Positions 57,127-64,000 of a DNA stretch of 64,000 bases are shown piece by piece. This DNA comes from Candidatus Villigracilis adiacens (GTDB taxonomy: Bacteria; Chloroflexota; Anaerolineae; Anaerolineales; Villigracilaceae), in assembly GCA_016703605.1 (NCBI GenBank), contig JADJBU010000022.1:620001-684000 (forward strand), written 5' to 3'. The translations under genes and the position numbers were made by a program. The stretch's first letter is position 1. The number at the start of each line of letters is the position of its first letter. The notes under the pieces are model-generated. The model worked only from the letters and a program-made list of their open reading frames with translations. It made no database searches and had not been told where the DNA came from.

Positions 57127-57642
57127 ATGAAACCCGAACCCCGCCGCCAGGAAGCCGTCACATGGGAGGAGGTCGACAAACTGATCGACCATTTGATCCC
57201 GCAATTCCGGCGCGAGTTTACGGCGATGGTGATGATTACGCGCGGCGGCATCATCCCCGGCGGAATGCTGGCGGAGGCGATGGATGTCACCCACATCCTC
57301 ACCGCAGCGGTGGATTTCCCCGCGCAGACGGCAAACGAGAAAGGCTCCGCCTTCATGGCGTGGCCTGAGTTCATCCAATTCCCCGCGGAAGACAAATTGC
57401 GCGGACGCCCCACCCTGATCGTGGACGATGTCTGGGGGTCGGGACGCACCATCACCGCAGTCAAGAACCGCGTATCGGCGGCAGGCGGATTCCCTGAAAC
57501 CTGCGTCCTGCACTTCAACCCACATCGCAGCCTGTTCGGCAGCGTCCGCCCCGATTACTACGCCGCCGTCACCGATGCCTTCATCACCTACCCCTGGGAG
57601 ATTGACCGGGGTCCGGATCACGTACTGTTAGGCGAATCGTAA
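57127..57642 (+). CDS. phosphoribosyltransferase-family protein
   Basis: This 171-aa protein has a type I PRTase fold with the PRPP-binding motif LIVDDVWGSGRTI (about residues 98-110) and the upstream loop MITRGGIIPGGML. Such enzymes attach or remove ribose-5-phosphate on purine-like bases; size and motif resemble xanthine/hypoxanthine PRTases, but the base cannot be read. TACAAT lies six bases before the ATG, with no ribosome-binding site, again a leaderless arrangement. The Crp/Fnr-type gene begins six bases after its stop codon, so they share a transcript. Confidence 0.85.
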   Translation: MKPEPRRQEAVTWEEVDKLIDHLIPQFRREFTAMVMITRGGIIPGGMLAEAMDVTHILTAAVDFPAQTANEKGSAFMAWPEFIQFPAEDKLRGRPTLIVDDVWGSGRTITAVKNRVSAAGGFPETCVLHFNPHRSLFGSVRPDYYAAVTDAFITYPWEIDRGPDHVLLGES

Positions 57643-57647
57643 CCTCC

Positions 57648-58331
57648 ATGAAAACAATTGAGTCCGACTTGAAACAAAAAATAAAGGCGTTGAAGGAAAA
57701 CCCTTACTTCGACGGCCTCGAAGAGGCCATCCTCAGGGATTTGGCGGGGCATACCCGTTTGAGCGAATTCCAACGCGGCGATGTGATGCTTTGGGAAGGG
57801 GACGTCTGCGAGGGTTTGTTCATCCTTTACCAGGGAAGCGCGAAGATCTTCCGCCTCTCTCCGCAGGGACGGCAGTACATCGTCCGCATCCTGCAGGAGG
57901 GCGACACCTTCGCCGAAGTACCCGCCTTCGACATGGGCGCCAGCCCGGTCAATGTGGAGGCGCTGGAAACCTGCCGGGTGTGGATCATCGAAAAAAACAA
58001 ACTCCAGGAACTATTGAAACAGCATCCGGCTTTTGCCCAAAAAGTGCTGGTCAATTTCGGCAAAATGCTGCGCGGCATGGTGCGCATGGTAAGCGAAATG
58101 GCGTTCTACCAGGTGACCCACCGCCTCGCCCGCCTGATCGATGTGGAATTACACCAGGACAAATCGGCGCATTGGACCCAGGAACAACTGGCGGCGCGGC
58201 TGGGAACCGTGCGCGAGGTGGTGGCGCGTTCGCTCAAGGAAATGGAACGCAGCGGCGCGATCAAGATGGAAGACCGCCAGATACAGATCGTGAACCGGGA
58301 AATCTTCGAACAATGGGTGCAGCCCAATTAG
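57648..58331 (+). CDS. Crp/Fnr family transcription regulator
   Basis: This 227-aa regulator has a cNMP-type beta-barrel (about residues 20-125, with GDTFAEVPAFD where CRP contacts the ligand) and a dimer helix. The winged helix-turn-helix (about 150-222) has WTQEQLAARLGTVREVVARS as its recognition unit. It lacks the N-terminal cysteine cluster of FNR, so it is not an iron-sulfur sensor of that type; heme or a small ligand is possible. A Crp/Fnr-like box precedes nrfHA 2.1 kb away, making this protein a candidate activator. It is co-transcribed with the PRTase gene. Confidence 0.9.
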   Translation: MKTIESDLKQKIKALKENPYFDGLEEAILRDLAGHTRLSEFQRGDVMLWEGDVCEGLFILYQGSAKIFRLSPQGRQYIVRILQEGDTFAEVPAFDMGASPVNVEALETCRVWIIEKNKLQELLKQHPAFAQKVLVNFGKMLRGMVRMVSEMAFYQVTHRLARLIDVELHQDKSAHWTQEQLAARLGTVREVVARSLKEMERSGAIKMEDRQIQIVNREIFEQWVQPN

Positions 58332-58581
58332 AGAGCGTTTCTTAAGTCTGTGAAATGCCCGAAAAAAAGAGCCTCAGCCACAGAGAGCACCGAGTTCATC
58401 GGGATTTTTAAAAGATTTTCTCAAGATTCTCTGTGTCAAAAAAGAATTAAGAAACAGGCTCTTAGGGCATTTCCGGTCTCTGGTTCCCCCCAAAAAAAAC
58501 ATACCTTCGGAGAAAAATGTAGGTCACGCTTCAAGCGTGACCTACATACATTTCGTCAGATACGCGCGATAAATTTATTTA
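58332..58581. repeat. Gap with second copy of the AGAGCGTTTCTTA element and a hairpin
   Basis: AGAGCGTTTCTTAAG (58332-58346) and TTAAGAAACAGGCTCTTA (58447-58464) are imperfect inverted ends around a CACAGAG/CTCTGTG repeat (58374-58440). This matches the nested element at 48077-48325. A perfect hairpin GTAGGTCACGC/GCGTGACCTAC (58519-58545) follows. No gene is present. Confidence 0.65.
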
Positions 58582-59922
58582 TTACGGCGTCTCCGGTTCG
58601 GCGTAGTACGTGCCGGTGGCCAGCAGGTCCATATCGCCCACCGACTGAGCCGCAAGCATCTGGGCGCGGCGAGCCGTATCAATGGAATTGGAGAGCACTT
58701 CCAGCGCGTACTCCGGGTTGTGAAAACCGGTCGAATTCTCAGCCGAGATGAAATCCCACATAAACTGGGCTTCACGGTGCAGTTTCTTCGCCTCGTCGAG
58801 CAGAGCCGGGTCGGCATCCCCCGCCGCAACCGCCGCCTTGATGGCGTTCATCGCGTCGATGATGGCGTCTTCGGCGGTGATCTTGGTCTCAGCCACCTGC
58901 TGCTGGATTTTCGCCACACGGTCGACGACATAATCCGTATCGGTATGGCACTGACCACAGGACTCTTCCGGGTTCAAAAGCGGGCTGTGAACATCATGTG
59001 AAGAGTACTTGGCGGCGCCATCGCGCACGTAGGGCATGTGGCAGTCGGCGCAGGAAACGCCCGCTTCGTAATGCGTGCTGCCCGCCGTGAAGAATTCATA
59101 TTCCGGGTGCTGGGCTTTGAGCATCGGACTGTCGGTTTCGGGGTACGCCCAGTCTTTGAAGCCGGCCTCTTCGTAATACGCAATGATCTCTTCGACCTTG
59201 GTTCCGTTATCCCACGGGAAGGTGAGATACTTGCCGTCGCCCTTGAAATAGTATTCCACATGACAGTTGGCGCAGACCAGCGAGCGCATCTCCTGGCGCG
59301 AGAAGGATTCCCAATCCTTGCCCTGACGCTCGAGCGCTTCGATCAACGCCGGGTTGGTGGCGACCAGGCGCATGGTTTCGGCTTCGTGACAGTTCGAGCA
59401 GCCGATGGAATTATTGATCTCCGGCGTCATCTCATTGAACGACATGGCATCGTAGGCTTCCATGCCAAGTTCCGTCCACAAACCGGGGTTATCCGAGGAT
59501 TTGCACGAGTAGCAGGTGGCGGGCGTATGCTTCGGATCGCTGTCGTCCAAATTCAAACGCTTCGTCGCGCGGACATCGTCCAACGCGTTGGCGTGCCCGC
59601 GGTCATCGTTGTAATCCTTGCTGAATGGATACCCGCCGAACAGAATCACCTGGCGCGGGTCGCGCTCCAGCCACGAAAACGCCGAAGACCCGGCATAGGT
59701 CGTATCCACATTATTGGTCTTCGTATTCATCAATGTATCGTACTGATTGGGGTAGTTGATGCCCCACCTGGCAGAGTCCGGCTCCAGCGCCGCAATCTCC
59801 ACCAACGGCTGCACAGCACGCGCTTCGGCGGGCTGGTTCTGGATGTAGACCATCACGCCGATCAACACCGCGGCGAGAACGACTACCAATCCAGCAAGAA
59901 TAAGGGTTGTATAGTTTTTCAT
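58582..59922 (-). CDS. nrfA: cytochrome c nitrite reductase NrfA
   Basis: This 446-aa penta-heme enzyme reduces nitrite to ammonium outside the membrane. The catalytic heme has the special lysine ligand C137-x2-C140-K141. The other four are C175/C178-H179, C217/C220-H221, C291/C294-H295 and C322/C325-H326. An N-terminal helix (about 5-28) exports or anchors it. The ATG at 59922 lies seven bases after GGAG; an ATG two codons earlier is too close to it. It follows nrfH with an 11-base gap, so electrons come from the quinone pool via NrfH. This indicates nitrite ammonification or nitrite detoxification. Confidence 0.96.
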   Translation of the reverse strand: MKNYTTLILAGLVVVLAAVLIGVMVYIQNQPAEARAVQPLVEIAALEPDSARWGINYPNQYDTLMNTKTNNVDTTYAGSSAFSWLERDPRQVILFGGYPFSKDYNDDRGHANALDDVRATKRLNLDDSDPKHTPATCYSCKSSDNPGLWTELGMEAYDAMSFNEMTPEINNSIGCSNCHEAETMRLVATNPALIEALERQGKDWESFSRQEMRSLVCANCHVEYYFKGDGKYLTFPWDNGTKVEEIIAYYEEAGFKDWAYPETDSPMLKAQHPEYEFFTAGSTHYEAGVSCADCHMPYVRDGAAKYSSHDVHSPLLNPEESCGQCHTDTDYVVDRVAKIQQQVAETKITAEDAIIDAMNAIKAAVAAGDADPALLDEAKKLHREAQFMWDFISAENSTGFHNPEYALEVLSNSIDTARRAQMLAAQSVGDMDLLATGTYYAEPETP

Positions 59923-59933
59923 TTGCATTCTCC

Positions 59934-60419
59934 TTACTTGGTCGGATAAAGCACAGAGTCTTGATACGGAGCCCCCGTCGCGCCGCGCTCCCCATGCGCA
60001 ACACTGCGATGACACTCCCAACAATAGCGGTCCAGCGGCTGCGCGCCCGCCAGCATGGCTTCCACAGTATCTTCGTGGCAGTGGATGCAGTTCTCCTGCA
60101 CGATCTCCTTCGTTTTCTCCTCGGCACGGATCGCAACCGGAATATTCCCCGTCACAAAGGCATAGGTATCCTTCGCGCCCTGGCGTCCCTTCTCCATATA
60201 ATACGAAACGAAGTTATCGTGAGGCAAATGGCAGTCTGTGCATTTTGCCACATGAGCATGACCCCCATGCGCCCAATTTTCATACTGCGAGTCCATTGCA
60301 TGGCAGTTCGCGCACGTCTCCGGCGCGCTCCCCCCGTATGCGGCGGCATCCGACACCAGCGCAAAATACCCCAGCGCCAGCACAGCAATACCAATGGCAA
60401 TGATAGGAAGTTTAGACAT
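59934..60419 (-). CDS. nrfH: NrfH tetra-heme quinol dehydrogenase subunit
   Basis: This 161-aa NapC/NirT-family protein has one N-terminal membrane anchor (about 5-22) and four heme sites: C36/C39-H40, C60/C63-H64, C111/C114-H115 and C133/C136-H137. It oxidises menaquinol and passes electrons to NrfA. It is the first gene of the nrfHA operon. A palindromic Crp/Fnr-type box is centred about 41.5 bases upstream of the predicted transcription start, the usual place for a class II activator. Confidence 0.95.
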   Translation of the reverse strand: MSKLPIIAIGIAVLALGYFALVSDAAAYGGSAPETCANCHAMDSQYENWAHGGHAHVAKCTDCHLPHDNFVSYYMEKGRQGAKDTYAFVTGNIPVAIRAEEKTKEIVQENCIHCHEDTVEAMLAGAQPLDRYCWECHRSVAHGERGATGAPYQDSVLYPTK

Positions 60420-60449
60420 GGATTAACCTCGCATTAATGACTTGGCTAA

Positions 60450-60493
60450 AATATACTGAAACTTATCAAATTAATTTGTAACTTTTATCACAA
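60450..60493 (-). promoter_or_regulatory. Crp/Fnr-type box and -10 box of nrfHA
   Basis: TTGTAA-CTTTTA-TCACAA (60476-60493) is a near palindrome of TGTGA-N6-TCACA type. On the minus strand TATATT (60455-60450) is the -10 box. A start near 60443 puts the box at -41.5. The rest of the gap to 60684 is AT-rich, with a further TGTGACAAA half-site near 60525 and no gene. Confidence 0.65.
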
Positions 60494-60684
60494 AACTGGC
60501 GCAGAGTGACAATCCTCATGCAAGCCTGTGACAAATGCCGCCAGAATGAATAGATTTAAATCATATAAAACTTATCCGGTTTTATGAATTGATTTTTGTC
60601 CTCAATTTGGTATGACATCAAAACCCGCCTCCCCCACGACGGGACAACTGAATCAGCGCTGCCAGCCTTCGCTTTTCATCCAAA

Positions 60685-60716
60685 CAAAAACCCCGCCGGG
60701 CGCAAACCCGGCGGGG
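60685..60716 (-). terminator. Terminator of the PCuAC gene
   Basis: CCCCGCCGGG and CCCGGCGGGG around CGCAAA; on the minus strand it is followed by TTTTTG. Confidence 0.88.
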
Positions 60717-60749
60717 CAAGGGAGAATGCGCTGGCGAAGCGCAAAATCA

Positions 60750-61241
60750 CTACGGCATGGTGTGACCGTCCGTGCCGGAGCCGCCCATATCGGCGGCATC
60801 CTTCACAGGGATGGTGATGGTCACATCGCCCGCTTTTTCAAAGGTCAGGGTCAGGGTAAACTCACCGCCAACCACCAGGTCCTGTTTCAATCCGATGAAC
60901 ATGACATGGTAGCTGCCGGGCATCAATTCCACTTCGCCATCGGCGGGCAGGTCGATCTTTTCCTGCTGGATCATTTCCATCGTGCCGTCGGCGTTCATCT
61001 TGCTCAGGTGTAATTCCACCGCGTCTGCAATATCCGAACTGGCCCCGATCAGCGCGTCATCCTCCGCGCCGTGGTTGTGGAGCAGCATGTACGCGGCGCT
61101 GTTGCCGCCCGTCATCGCCGCGCGCGCCCAATACCCATGAGCCTCGACCCCATCCCCATGTTCCTCCCCGCCCGCCATGCCGCCCCCACACGCGCTCAAG
61201 AATAACGCGCCAGCCAAAATAAATGCAAAAACTTTTTTCAT
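60750..61241 (-). CDS. periplasmic copper chaperone PCuAC lipoprotein
   Basis: This 163-aa exported lipoprotein has a lipobox LSAC (Cys18) and a cupredoxin-like PCuAC domain. The Cu(I) motif is complete: H78-L79-(10)-M90-(21)-H112-V-M114, matching H(M)X10MX21HXM. A His/Met-rich tail (TDGHTMP) and head (EEHGDG) could bind Cu(II). PCuAC delivers copper to cytochrome oxidase CuA/CuB sites or stores it outside the cell. The neighbour (61434) is a regulator with a NosL-type domain, so copper control is likely. Confidence 0.93.
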   Translation of the reverse strand: MKKVFAFILAGALFLSACGGGMAGGEEHGDGVEAHGYWARAAMTGGNSAAYMLLHNHGAEDDALIGASSDIADAVELHLSKMNADGTMEMIQQEKIDLPADGEVELMPGSYHVMFIGLKQDLVVGGEFTLTLTFEKAGDVTITIPVKDAADMGGSGTDGHTMP

Positions 61242-61293
61242 TCTCTTATCCTTATGATTTGATTTGGGTGTGTTTCAAATATGTTGAGTGTAA

Positions 61294-61388
61294 AGACCTG
61301 ACAGGTTTCCGAAGCCACTTTCCTGTCGGATTCCTTCGTCTTCCAAGTCAATTTGGCGGCAAGGAACCTGCTGAAACCTGTCAGGTCT
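61294..61388. mobile_element. 95-bp element with perfect 16-bp inverted ends
   Basis: AGACCTGACAGGTTTC (61294-61309) and GAAACCTGTCAGGTCT (61373-61388) are exact inverted copies. No clear target duplication is seen. It is a non-coding MITE-like repeat between the copper chaperone and its putative regulator. Confidence 0.7.
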
Positions 61389-61433
61389 CCGGTTGTTCAA
61401 CTGGAATGGAACACACCCTTTTGATTTTCTGAA

Positions 61434-62000
61434 TCACATGCCTGAATGCATGTGCATCATTCCATGTAAATAATGGGCGGCATCGTTCATGCTGAGAACC
61501 TGCCCCCCGAACCCCTTTCGGAACTTTTCCGCGTCCGCAGTGGAGCCGAAGGACAAAATACTCGGCACACAACAAACGCTCACCTCGCTCCCCACCAGGT
61601 AGTACGCCTGCCCCGCGCTGATCATATGCCCATACAGATAATCCGTCGTCAGCGACTGCCAGACTTTTTCTGAACGGCTCTGAAGCATCAAACCGCAATG
61701 CGCGCAACAGGCGCGGACCTCCTCGGCATTTTCCAGCTTCACAATGAAAACCGTCCGTTGAGAGCTTGGTTTACCGCACATGGCGCACGCCTCTTCCGCC
61801 AACCGATTTGCCGCGCCCGGCAGGGTTGCCCCGCCATGTTTCTTTTGAATATGCCCCGCCTCAGCCAGTTTGTTCAAATCACGGTGAATGGTCATATTGG
61901 AAACGCCAAATGCCTCCACCAATTGCTGTATGGAGGCATTGCCATGTTCTTTCAAGTAGGAAAGGATTTTTTGTTCGCGGTTCAGGGAGTTCGCAGCCAT
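61434..62000 (-). CDS. DeoR-type DNA-binding domain fused to NosL-like metal domain
   Basis: This 188-aa protein begins with a DeoR-family winged helix (residues 8-56: EHGNASIQQLVEAFGVSNMT then IHRDLNKLAEAG). Residues 70-172 look like the copper-binding NosL fold: Cys pairs C72/C75, C98/C99/C102 and C143/C144, TTDYLYGHMISAGQAYYLVG, and FGSTADAEKFRKGFGGQVL. The tail HYLHGMMHMHSGM is a His/Met cluster. It has no signal peptide, so it acts in the cytoplasm. The best reading is a metal-sensing repressor, probably for copper, of the adjacent PCuAC gene and itself. An 11-bp inverted repeat abuts its start codon. Confidence 0.8.
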   Translation of the reverse strand: MAANSLNREQKILSYLKEHGNASIQQLVEAFGVSNMTIHRDLNKLAEAGHIQKKHGGATLPGAANRLAEEACAMCGKPSSQRTVFIVKLENAEEVRACCAHCGLMLQSRSEKVWQSLTTDYLYGHMISAGQAYYLVGSEVSVCCVPSILSFGSTADAEKFRKGFGGQVLSMNDAAHYLHGMMHMHSGM

Positions 62001-62046
62001 TTGTTATATTTTGTTATCTTTATCAAGATATGACGAAATATAACAA
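62001..62046 (-). promoter_or_regulatory. Putative operator at the DeoR-NosL gene
   Basis: Perfect 11-bp arms TTGTTATATTT (62001-62011) and AAATATAACAA (62036-62046). A direct repeat TTTATCAAGAT lies in the spacer (62020-62030) and again near 62057. The left arm touches the start codon, so binding would block transcription. Confidence 0.6.
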
Positions 62047-62076
62047 CTCCCCTAGAATTTATCAAGATGACATTCG

Positions 62077-63243
62077 TCACTGATTCAGTTTATATTTTCT
62101 CCCCCGCCATGTCACCCCCTGCCCCGAGAGAACCTTCCAGGCAGATGCAAGGATCATCATCGAAAAGATTCCCGCGCCCAAAAAAGTGGTAAACGCATAC
62201 CAGGCTGGGATGTGAAAATACCCCGCCGCCCGCACCCGCATGAAGAGCAAATAAGTGGTGACACACAGGGCTTCACCCGTCACCGCCAAAGCAAACATCC
62301 CGCCCCCATTCGCAAACCAGGCGAATCCAAACACGATCCATACCGGGAGAAAAAATGCCGCAAGGAATCCGAGCAGCGCGCCAAACGCCCCGAGCGCCAA
62401 CAAACCGGGGTGAATGCTCAAACCGAGATAGATGTTCTTCGTCCAACCCTCCCAGATGCCCGCAAAGGAGGTGTACATGCGCGTGCTCACCGCCCGCGTC
62501 CCATCGGCAAAAATGAGACGGAATCCCCGCGACTTGACATGATGCGCAATTGCCTGGTCTTCGGCGATCCTGTCCTTGACGCTTTCATGCCCGCCGATCG
62601 CATCGTACGCGCTGCGTTTGATGAAAATAAACTGTCCGTTCGAGATCGCGTCCGCCCGCTTCGGATCGTTGACCTTTCTGGGCGAGAATCCCACCGTCAG
62701 CGCTGTGAGCACCAGCGGCATGATGACGCGCTCCCAAAACGTGACGAGAATCTGGTTGGTGATGACGGTGAACAGGTCCGCCTTTTGTTTCATTGTCTCA
62801 GCGTAGACCGATGAAAGCGCGAACGGTTCGAGAAAGGTATCGGCGTCTACAAAGCACAGCCACTCGCCGCGGGCAACACTCGCAGCCTGGTACAAGGCAT
62901 GGGGTTTGCCCGCCCAGCCTTCGGGCAGGTCCGAGCCGCTGACTGGGAGGAGACGAGAGTCGCGGGACGCGATATCCTTCAATAGAGTCAGAGTCGAATC
63001 TGCCGAGCGGTCATCCAGAACGATGACTTCGAAGTTGGGATAATCCTGACGAAGAACCGCCTCGACACAACGCCGGATGTTGGTCTCTTCGTTCCGGGCT
63101 GGGATGCACACCGAAACCTTCGGCGCGTTTACCGGCGGCGGTGCGGGGGTGACGACGATATCCATATGGTATTGGTTGTGAATCCAATGGATGATGAGAA
63201 TGGCAAGAATGAAAAGTATAGTGGATAGGATGATATAGATCAT
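62077..63243 (-). CDS. glycosyltransferase family 2 membrane enzyme (CrtQ/HpnI-like)
   Basis: This 388-aa GT-A enzyme has a membrane helix at the start (1-20), the nucleotide-sugar fold from VSVCIPARNEETNIRRCVEA (about 43) with LDDRSADST and the metal-binding FVDADT, and three or four helices at the C-terminus (about 285-375). This layout is that of membrane GT2 enzymes acting on lipids such as carotenoids, hopanoids or ceramide-like acceptors; QAIAHHVKSRG replaces the usual QxxRW-type end. The acceptor is not determined. A GAAGGTT heptamer tract lies directly upstream. Confidence 0.87.
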   Translation of the reverse strand: MIYIILSTILFILAILIIHWIHNQYHMDIVVTPAPPPVNAPKVSVCIPARNEETNIRRCVEAVLRQDYPNFEVIVLDDRSADSTLTLLKDIASRDSRLLPVSGSDLPEGWAGKPHALYQAASVARGEWLCFVDADTFLEPFALSSVYAETMKQKADLFTVITNQILVTFWERVIMPLVLTALTVGFSPRKVNDPKRADAISNGQFIFIKRSAYDAIGGHESVKDRIAEDQAIAHHVKSRGFRLIFADGTRAVSTRMYTSFAGIWEGWTKNIYLGLSIHPGLLALGAFGALLGFLAAFFLPVWIVFGFAWFANGGGMFALAVTGEALCVTTYLLFMRVRAAGYFHIPAWYAFTTFLGAGIFSMMILASAWKVLSGQGVTWRGRKYKLNQ

Positions 63244-63245
63244 GT

Positions 63246-63300
63246 CGAAGGTTGAAGGTTGAAGGTTGAAGGTTGCAAGTCGCCCCTTGACCTTCGACCG
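63246..63300. repeat. Heptamer GAAGGTT tandem tract
   Basis: Four GAAGGTT units (63246-63275), then CTTGACCTTCGACC on the other side, so the tract is also an imperfect inverted repeat. It is the same family as CGACCTT in pdhC and priA. Confidence 0.85.
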
Positions 63301-63305
63301 ATTAT

Positions 63306-64000
63306 TTACACCACCTGCACCGAGCTGCCGCGTTCCGTCTTTTCCACCTCAATGCGATTCGGAAAGGCGTCTTTGAGTTCGTCGAGATGGGTGATGATGA
63401 ATATCTTTGCGAAATCGTTTTTGACGGCGTTGATGGCTTCGACCAAACGCTGGCGTCCGAGCGCATCCTGCGAGCCAAAGCCTTCGTCAATGACGAGCGT
63501 TTGCAAACGCGCGCCCTTGCGCTGGGCAAGGATTTCCGAAAGCGCGAGCCGGATCGCAAAATTGACGCGGAAGGCTTCGCCGCCGGAGTACATTTCGTAA
63601 TCGCGCGCGCCGGAAGAATCGCTGATATGAATATCGAGCGTCTCTTTCAAGTCGTCGCGTTTCTTATCCTTGTACTCGGCCTGTGTGGCGAACTGGATCG
63701 TCATTGCGCCATCGCTAAGGCGTTCGAGGATGTCGTTGGCTTTCTGTTGAATCTGCGGCAATGCCTGCTCAATAAGCAACGCCGGGACGCCGTCCTTGCC
63801 AAAGGCGCGTTCGAGCGATCTATGGCGCGCAATGTTTTGATTGATCTCTTCGCGCTGACGGTCATAGTCGGCGCGGCGGCTGCGCAGGGTTGCCAGCACA
63901 TCCACCCGCTGACGAGCCGCGCCCAATTCCTGGCGGGCATTGTTCTCGTCTTCGCGCAGTTCAAAGAGTCTGCTCTCGGCTTCCTGCAAACTCGGCGCGC
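63306..64000 (-). CDS. sbcC: SbcC/Rad50-like ATPase, C-terminal part (runs off the window)
   Basis: The last 231 residues of an SMC-like DNA-repair ATPase are present. They comprise a coiled-coil arm (ELREDENNARQELGAARQRV...), then the C-terminal ATPase lobe with signature YSGGEAFRVNFAIRLALSEI, Walker B TLVIDEGFGSQD and the H-loop FIITHLDELKD. With an SbcD nuclease such proteins process DNA hairpins and broken ends. The frame is open to the edge of the window. A TTG within it is not taken as the start. Confidence 0.92.
   Translation of the reverse strand, partial: APSLQEAESRLFELREDENNARQELGAARQRVDVLATLRSRRADYDRQREEINQNIARHRSLERAFGKDGVPALLIEQALPQIQQKANDILERLSDGAMTIQFATQAEYKDKKRDDLKETLDIHISDSSGARDYEMYSGGEAFRVNFAIRLALSEILAQRKGARLQTLVIDEGFGSQDALGRQRLVEAINAVKNDFAKIFIITHLDELKDAFPNRIEVEKTERGSSVQVV

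Overview
The window looks like chromosomal DNA of a Chloroflexota bacterium, most likely an Anaerolineae relative. This is inferred from gene content, not from a marker tree. The clues are many lipoproteins with Thr/Pro-rich linkers, an NBR1-type Ig-like lipoprotein, GAF-rich SpoIIE phosphatases, a CysO/Mec+/CysM cysteine cluster, and intergenic spaces full of small palindromic repeats. There are no rRNA genes, recognisable tRNAs, CRISPR arrays or prophage. The ends cut through an unknown gene (left) and an SbcC-like ATPase (right).

Layout. 1-6.3 kb: a Cys/Met-metabolism PLP enzyme, a cNMP-regulated SpoIIE phosphatase, a deoxynucleoside kinase, a lipoprotein, ChrA and a thioesterase. 6.3-10.1 kb: a glycosyltransferase and a membrane pair ending in a beta-propeller/zinc-ribbon protein. 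10.1-11.9 kb: an accessory patch with a MITE, a reverse-transcriptase remnant, a broken DUF433/DUF5615 pair and an intact RHH/PIN toxin-antitoxin pair. 12-16 kb: a minus-strand sulfur-carrier cluster (MoeB-rhodanese, two ubiquitin-like carriers, TusA, JAMM peptidase, CysM). 16-23.5 kb: EF-G paralogue, a thioredoxin-like gene with an in-frame TGA at the first position of its CxxC motif (candidate selenoprotein), methyltransferase, phosphoglycerate-mutase-like enzyme and HEAT-repeat protein. 23.9-27.8 kb: pyruvate dehydrogenase E1alpha/E1beta/E2, split by a REP-flanked Y1 transposase. 27.8-43.9 kb: large secreted and signalling proteins (TolB/DNRLRE-type protein, TetR-SDR operon, TIR-WD40, beta-helix protein, and a SpoIIE/RsbW/STAS partner-switching set). 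44-48 kb: response regulators, SRP RNA and membrane proteins. 48.6-53.3 kb: lipoprotein, AmrB and PriA. 53.3-64 kb: MauG-like peroxidase fused to a beta-helix, cytochrome c, Crp/Fnr regulator, NrfHA nitrite reductase with a Crp/Fnr-type box, copper chaperone PCuAC beside a DeoR-NosL fusion regulator, a glycosyltransferase and SbcC.

How the parts fit. The sulfur cluster is a complete protein-thiocarboxylate route to cysteine. The right end is a periplasmic c-type cytochrome and copper module, plausibly under Crp/Fnr and copper control. The 39.7-46 kb block is a stress-signalling module.

Two features run through the whole window. One is invasion by short repeats: MITEs with 8-bp target duplications, REP hairpins, and heptanucleotide tandem tracts that enter genes in frame, four times in priA alone. 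The other is a recurrent TANNNT-N6-start-codon arrangement suggesting leaderless mRNAs.
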